A stretch of DNA of 15,430 bases from Rhodoferax sp. GTDB lineage: Bacteria > Pseudomonadota > Gammaproteobacteria > Burkholderiales > Burkholderiaceae_C. Each line of letters begins with the position of its first letter. The stretch's first letter is position 1. The stretch is taken from positions 1 to 15,430 of the forward strand of contig JAIPDA010000022.1 in the NCBI GenBank assembly GCA_021737905.1. Reading direction: 5' to 3'. The notes under the pieces are model-generated. The model was not told where the DNA came from, made no database searches, and saw only the letters and a list, made by a program, of their open reading frames with translations. Shown here piece after piece: positions 12,861-15,430 of the stretch. Position numbers and translations under genes: made by a program.

Positions 12861-14323
12861 TCCTCGCTCCAACAAAAGCCATCACGCGCGATCATCGCGC
12901 TGGCGGCGCTTGGGCCCCAGGTGCCGGCGGCGTAGGGGCGTGGGCCTTGGCTGTCTTGGCGCCAGGCGTCCAAAATGGGTTCGACCCAGCGCCATGCTTC
13001 TTCTTGCTCGTCGCTGCGCACAAACAGGTTCAAACGGCCTTCGATGACGTCGAGCAACAGGCGTTCATAGGCGCCAACGCGTTCAGAGCCAAAGCGTTTG
13101 TCAAAGTCCAAGTCAAGCTGCACGGGCGCCAGTTGGGTGCTGCTGCGCTGGCCGCTGGCCAGGCGTTTGTCGGCGCCTTGCGCCAGCAGGTGCAGCTCCA
13201 GCCCGTCCTTGGGCTGCAGGTTGATGACCAGCCGGTTGGCCGCGCCCGCCGGCGTGCTGAAGATGGCGTGCGGCGTCGGCCTGAAGTTGACCACGATGCG
13301 TGCATCCCGTGTCGCCAGGCGTTTGCCGGTGCGTATGTAAAAAGGCACGCCGGCCCAGCGCCAGTTGGCGATTTCAGCGCGCAGGGCCACAAAGGTTTCG
13401 GTCTGGCTGTTGGGCGCTACGCCGGGCTCGTCCGTGTACGCCGGTACCGCTGCGCCGTTGCTGATGCCGGCGGCGTATTGGCCGCGCACCACGTGTTGCT
13501 GCAAGGTCTCTGGGGTCCAGGGTTTGAGGGCGCGTAGCACCTTGAGCTTTTCGTCGCGTATGGCGTCGGCGTGGGCGTTGATGGGCGGCTCCATGCCGAT
13601 GGCGCAGAGCAACTGCAAGGCGTGGTTTTGCACCATGTCGCGCAGGGCGCCGGTGTGGTCGTAAAACGCGCCGCGCTTTTCAACGCCCAGGTCTTCAGAC
13701 ATGGTGATCTGGATATTGGCAATGTTTTCACGCCGCCACAGGGGCTCAAACAAGGCATTGCCAAAGCGCAGCGCAAACAGGTTTTGTACCGAGGGTTTGC
13801 CGAGGTAATGGTCGATACGGAACACCTGCTTTTCGCTGAGCACGCGGCGCACGGCTTCGTTGATGGCGCGGTTGGAGGCCAGGTCATGGCCCAGCGGCTT
13901 TTCAAGCACCACGCGGGTGGACGGGCCGTTCAGCCCGGCGGCGGCGATCTGCTCGACCACCGACGTGAACAAGCCGGGCGCTGTGGCCACGTACATGACC
14001 ACGGTGTCTGCCTGGCGGGCTTTGATCATCTCAGCGAGCCTGGCGAAGTCGGCGGGCTTAGTGACGTCCAGGCGCAGGAAGTTGAGCATGGCCGCAAAGC
14101 GTGCGAATTCTTGCTGGCTCGGGCGCTTGTCGAGTTCGACCTCATCAAAGCGGGCTTTGATGAAGGCACGGTAGGCGTCGTCAGACAGGTCGTCACGCGC
14201 CACACCGATGATGCGGCCGCCAGCAGGCAGCGAGCCATGGCGAAAGGCTTGGAACAGGGCCGGCATCAATTTGCGCCAGGCCAGATCGCCGGTGCCGCCA
14301 AACAAAACGAGATCAAAACTCAT
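12854..14323 (-). CDS. zwf: Glucose-6-phosphate 1-dehydrogenase (Zwf)
   Basis: Zwf oxidises glucose 6-phosphate to 6-phosphogluconolactone with NAD(P)+, the entry to the Entner-Doudoroff and oxidative pentose phosphate pathways. The 489 residues match the family. Visible are the Rossmann start FDLVLFGGTGDLAWRKLMPA (3-22), EKPLGHDL (141-148), the substrate-binding RIDHYLGKP (169-177), and the C-terminal blocks FYIRTGKRL and AYERLLLDVIEG. I chose ATG at 14323, ten codons inside the longest frame, because the family begins just before the Rossmann strand and GGTGAG lies seven bases upstream; the longer start is TTG. hexR overlaps its 3' end, and tal is divergent. A HexR operator lies about 165 bases upstream, so it is probably induced during sugar use. 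Confidence 0.96.
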   Translation of the reverse strand: MSFDLVLFGGTGDLAWRKLMPALFQAFRHGSLPAGGRIIGVARDDLSDDAYRAFIKARFDEVELDKRPSQQEFARFAAMLNFLRLDVTKPADFARLAEMIKARQADTVVMYVATAPGLFTSVVEQIAAAGLNGPSTRVVLEKPLGHDLASNRAINEAVRRVLSEKQVFRIDHYLGKPSVQNLFALRFGNALFEPLWRRENIANIQITMSEDLGVEKRGAFYDHTGALRDMVQNHALQLLCAIGMEPPINAHADAIRDEKLKVLRALKPWTPETLQQHVVRGQYAAGISNGAAVPAYTDEPGVAPNSQTETFVALRAEIANWRWAGVPFYIRTGKRLATRDARIVVNFRPTPHAIFSTPAGAANRLVINLQPKDGLELHLLAQGADKRLASGQRSSTQLAPVQLDLDFDKRFGSERVGAYERLLLDVIEGRLNLFVRSDEQEEAWRWVEPILDAWRQDSQGPRPYAAGTWGPSAASAMIARDGFCWSEEC

Positions 14324-14383
14324 GGGGTTGCTCACCGTGCCAATAGAGGTCAAAAAAGATGGTGCAGAGATGGTAACTGAGTT

Positions 14384-14400
14384 CCATCAAGGCGTGATGG
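14384..14400. other. Inverted repeat in the zwf 5' untranslated region
   Basis: CCATCA-AGGCG-TGATGG, with six-base perfect arms, lies 60 bases upstream of the zwf start. It could be a small hairpin in the message or chance. Confidence 0.3.
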
Positions 14401-14485
14401 CTCGGGCACAAAATTTAGCTTGCAGTGCTTGCCGGTCTCATGCAAAGTCATCGCCGTCCCGTGGTGAGTCCTATCGCCAAGTCAA

Positions 14486-14498
14486 GTAATCAAATTAC
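14486..14498. promoter_or_regulatory. HexR operator between zwf and tal
   Basis: GTAATCAAATTAC has perfect 5-base arms and differs from the core of the known gammaproteobacterial HexR site (TGTAATTAAATTACA) at one central position; the outermost T and A are not kept. It lies in the spacer of the divergent genes zwf and tal, 76 bases before tal and about 163 before zwf, in a strikingly A+T-rich patch likely to hold one or both promoters. The hexR gene itself is 3' of zwf. I could not settle -35/-10 boxes. Confidence 0.8.
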
Positions 14499-14574
14499 CT
14501 TAAAATTTCAAAACAATAATCTTTTTGCGCATGCCATGGGTGGCGCCGTCATAGCCGACCCGCATAATCAAACC

Positions 14575-15430
14575 ATGAATCAACTCGACGCGCTCAAACA
14601 ACTGACCACGGTGGTGGCCGACACCGGCGACTTCAAACAGCTGGCGCAGTTCCAGCCGCAAGACGCCACCACCAACCCTTCGCTGATCCTCAAGGCGGTG
14701 CAAAAACCCGACTACCAACCGCTCATGCAAGAGGTGGTCTCGCGCATTCGCGGTAAGCCTTTGGACGAAGTGATGGACCGCCTGCTGGTGCGTTTTGGCT
14801 GTGAAATTTTGTCGCTGATTCCCGGCAGGGTGTCGACCGAGGTGGACGCCCGCCTGAGCTTTGACAGCGCTGCAACCCTGGCCCGGGGCGAGCGCCTGAT
14901 GGCGCTTTACAAGGCTGAAGGCATTGCCGCTGAGCGGGTGCTCATCAAGGTGGCGGCCACCTGGGAGGGCATCGTCGCTGCCAAAGAACTCGAGCGCCGC
15001 GGTATTCGTACCAACCTCACGCTGCTGTTTTCTTTTTGCCAGGCGGTCGCTTGCGGCCAGGCCAAAGTGCAGCTCATCTCGCCCTTTGTGGGCCGCATTT
15101 ACGACTGGTACAAAAAATCTGCGGGCGCGGCCTGGGTCGAGGCCGACAAGGCCGGCGCCAAGGACCCCGGCGTGCAGTCGGTGCGCGAGATCTACAACCA
15201 TTACAAAAAGTTCGGCATTGCCACCGAAGTCATGGGTGCTAGCTTTCGCAACACCGACCAGATCACGGCGCTGGCCGGTTGCGACTTGCTGACCATCAGC
15301 CCGGAATTGCTAGCGCAACTGGCGGCCAGCCAAGCGCCGTTGGAGCGCGCCCTGAGCGCGCAGAACGCCCAAAAAATGGACCTCCAGCCTGTACATTTTG
15401 ACGAAGCGGGTTTTCGCTTTGCGCTCAATG
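14575..15430 (+). CDS. tal: Transaldolase, 3' partial
   Basis: Transaldolase moves a dihydroxyacetone unit between sugar phosphates in the non-oxidative pentose phosphate pathway. The first 285 codons are present and open to the right edge; the E. coli TalB form is about 317 residues, so some 30 residues are missing. The N-terminus MNQLDALKQLTTVVADTGDF and QPQDATTNPSLILKA are typical of the TalB class. The Schiff-base lysine is Lys125 in RVLIKVAATWEGI, and GIRTNLTLLFSF, SPFVGRIYDWYKK and MGASFRNTDQI follow. No stop or frameshift is seen. ATG at 14575 fits the family start. An in-frame ATG at 14536 would add 13 residues; neither has a Shine-Dalgarno sequence. It diverges from zwf across a HexR operator, so it is probably co-regulated. 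Confidence 0.95.
   Translation, partial: MNQLDALKQLTTVVADTGDFKQLAQFQPQDATTNPSLILKAVQKPDYQPLMQEVVSRIRGKPLDEVMDRLLVRFGCEILSLIPGRVSTEVDARLSFDSAATLARGERLMALYKAEGIAAERVLIKVAATWEGIVAAKELERRGIRTNLTLLFSFCQAVACGQAKVQLISPFVGRIYDWYKKSAGAAWVEADKAGAKDPGVQSVREIYNHYKKFGIATEVMGASFRNTDQITALAGCDLLTISPELLAQLAASQAPLERALSAQNAQKMDLQPVHFDEAGFRFALN

Noticed and set aside
12947..13537. Long plus-strand open frames opposite zwf and hexR
   Set aside because: Shadows of high-GC coding sequence; the opposite strand encodes complete conserved enzymes with all motifs.
14373..14385. Second HexR-like site (GTAACTGAGTTCC)
   Set aside because: Only 9 of 13 core positions agree and the palindrome is broken; it also overlaps an unrelated inverted repeat. 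Too weak to call.

Overview
The window looks like chromosomal DNA of a high-GC betaproteobacterium, most likely a member of the Comamonadaceae (Polaromonas/Variovorax/Rhodoferax type). The grounds are an Omp32-like Burkholderiales porin with its usual leader, the gene pairs zwf-hexR and tal, osmC near coq7, and a selenosugar-synthase type glycosyltransferase beside egtD. This placement is inferred from protein family resemblance only.

Layout. Positions 1-2138 (minus strand) hold a compact set: egtD (histidine trimethylation to hercynine), a SenB-type selenosugar synthase, and the first 30 codons of a SelD/SenC-type selenophosphate synthetase with an FAD-like N-terminus. Together they point to selenoneine biosynthesis. 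A senA gene is not seen next to egtD in the window. Positions 2139-2584 are gene-free and filled with tandem composite palindromic repeats. Positions 2585-5770 (minus) hold a fusion of a TVP38/TMEM64 membrane domain with a pyridine nucleotide-disulfide oxidoreductase, and a cytosolic 5'-nucleotidase upstream of it. A second cluster of the same repeats fills 5771-5994. ilvA (threonine ammonia-lyase) follows on the minus strand, with a strong intrinsic terminator only about 40 bases before its start codon, so an attenuated leader or a small RNA is likely there.

From 7846 on the plus strand come osmC and a MntA/HepT-type nucleotidyltransferase-HEPN toxin-antitoxin pair that sits between osmC and the convergent coq7 (ubiquinone hydroxylase). 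Then come a porin with its terminator and a DUF3047 lipoprotein. The right end is a sugar-catabolism locus. hexR overlaps the 3' end of zwf on the minus strand, and tal runs divergently off the right edge. A near-perfect HexR operator lies in the zwf-tal spacer, so the HexR made here probably controls both directions.

No tRNA, rRNA, CRISPR array or insertion sequence was seen. The most interesting points are the selenoneine cluster without an adjacent senA, the ilvA leader terminator, the TVP38-oxidoreductase fusion, the repeat family, and the HexR operator.
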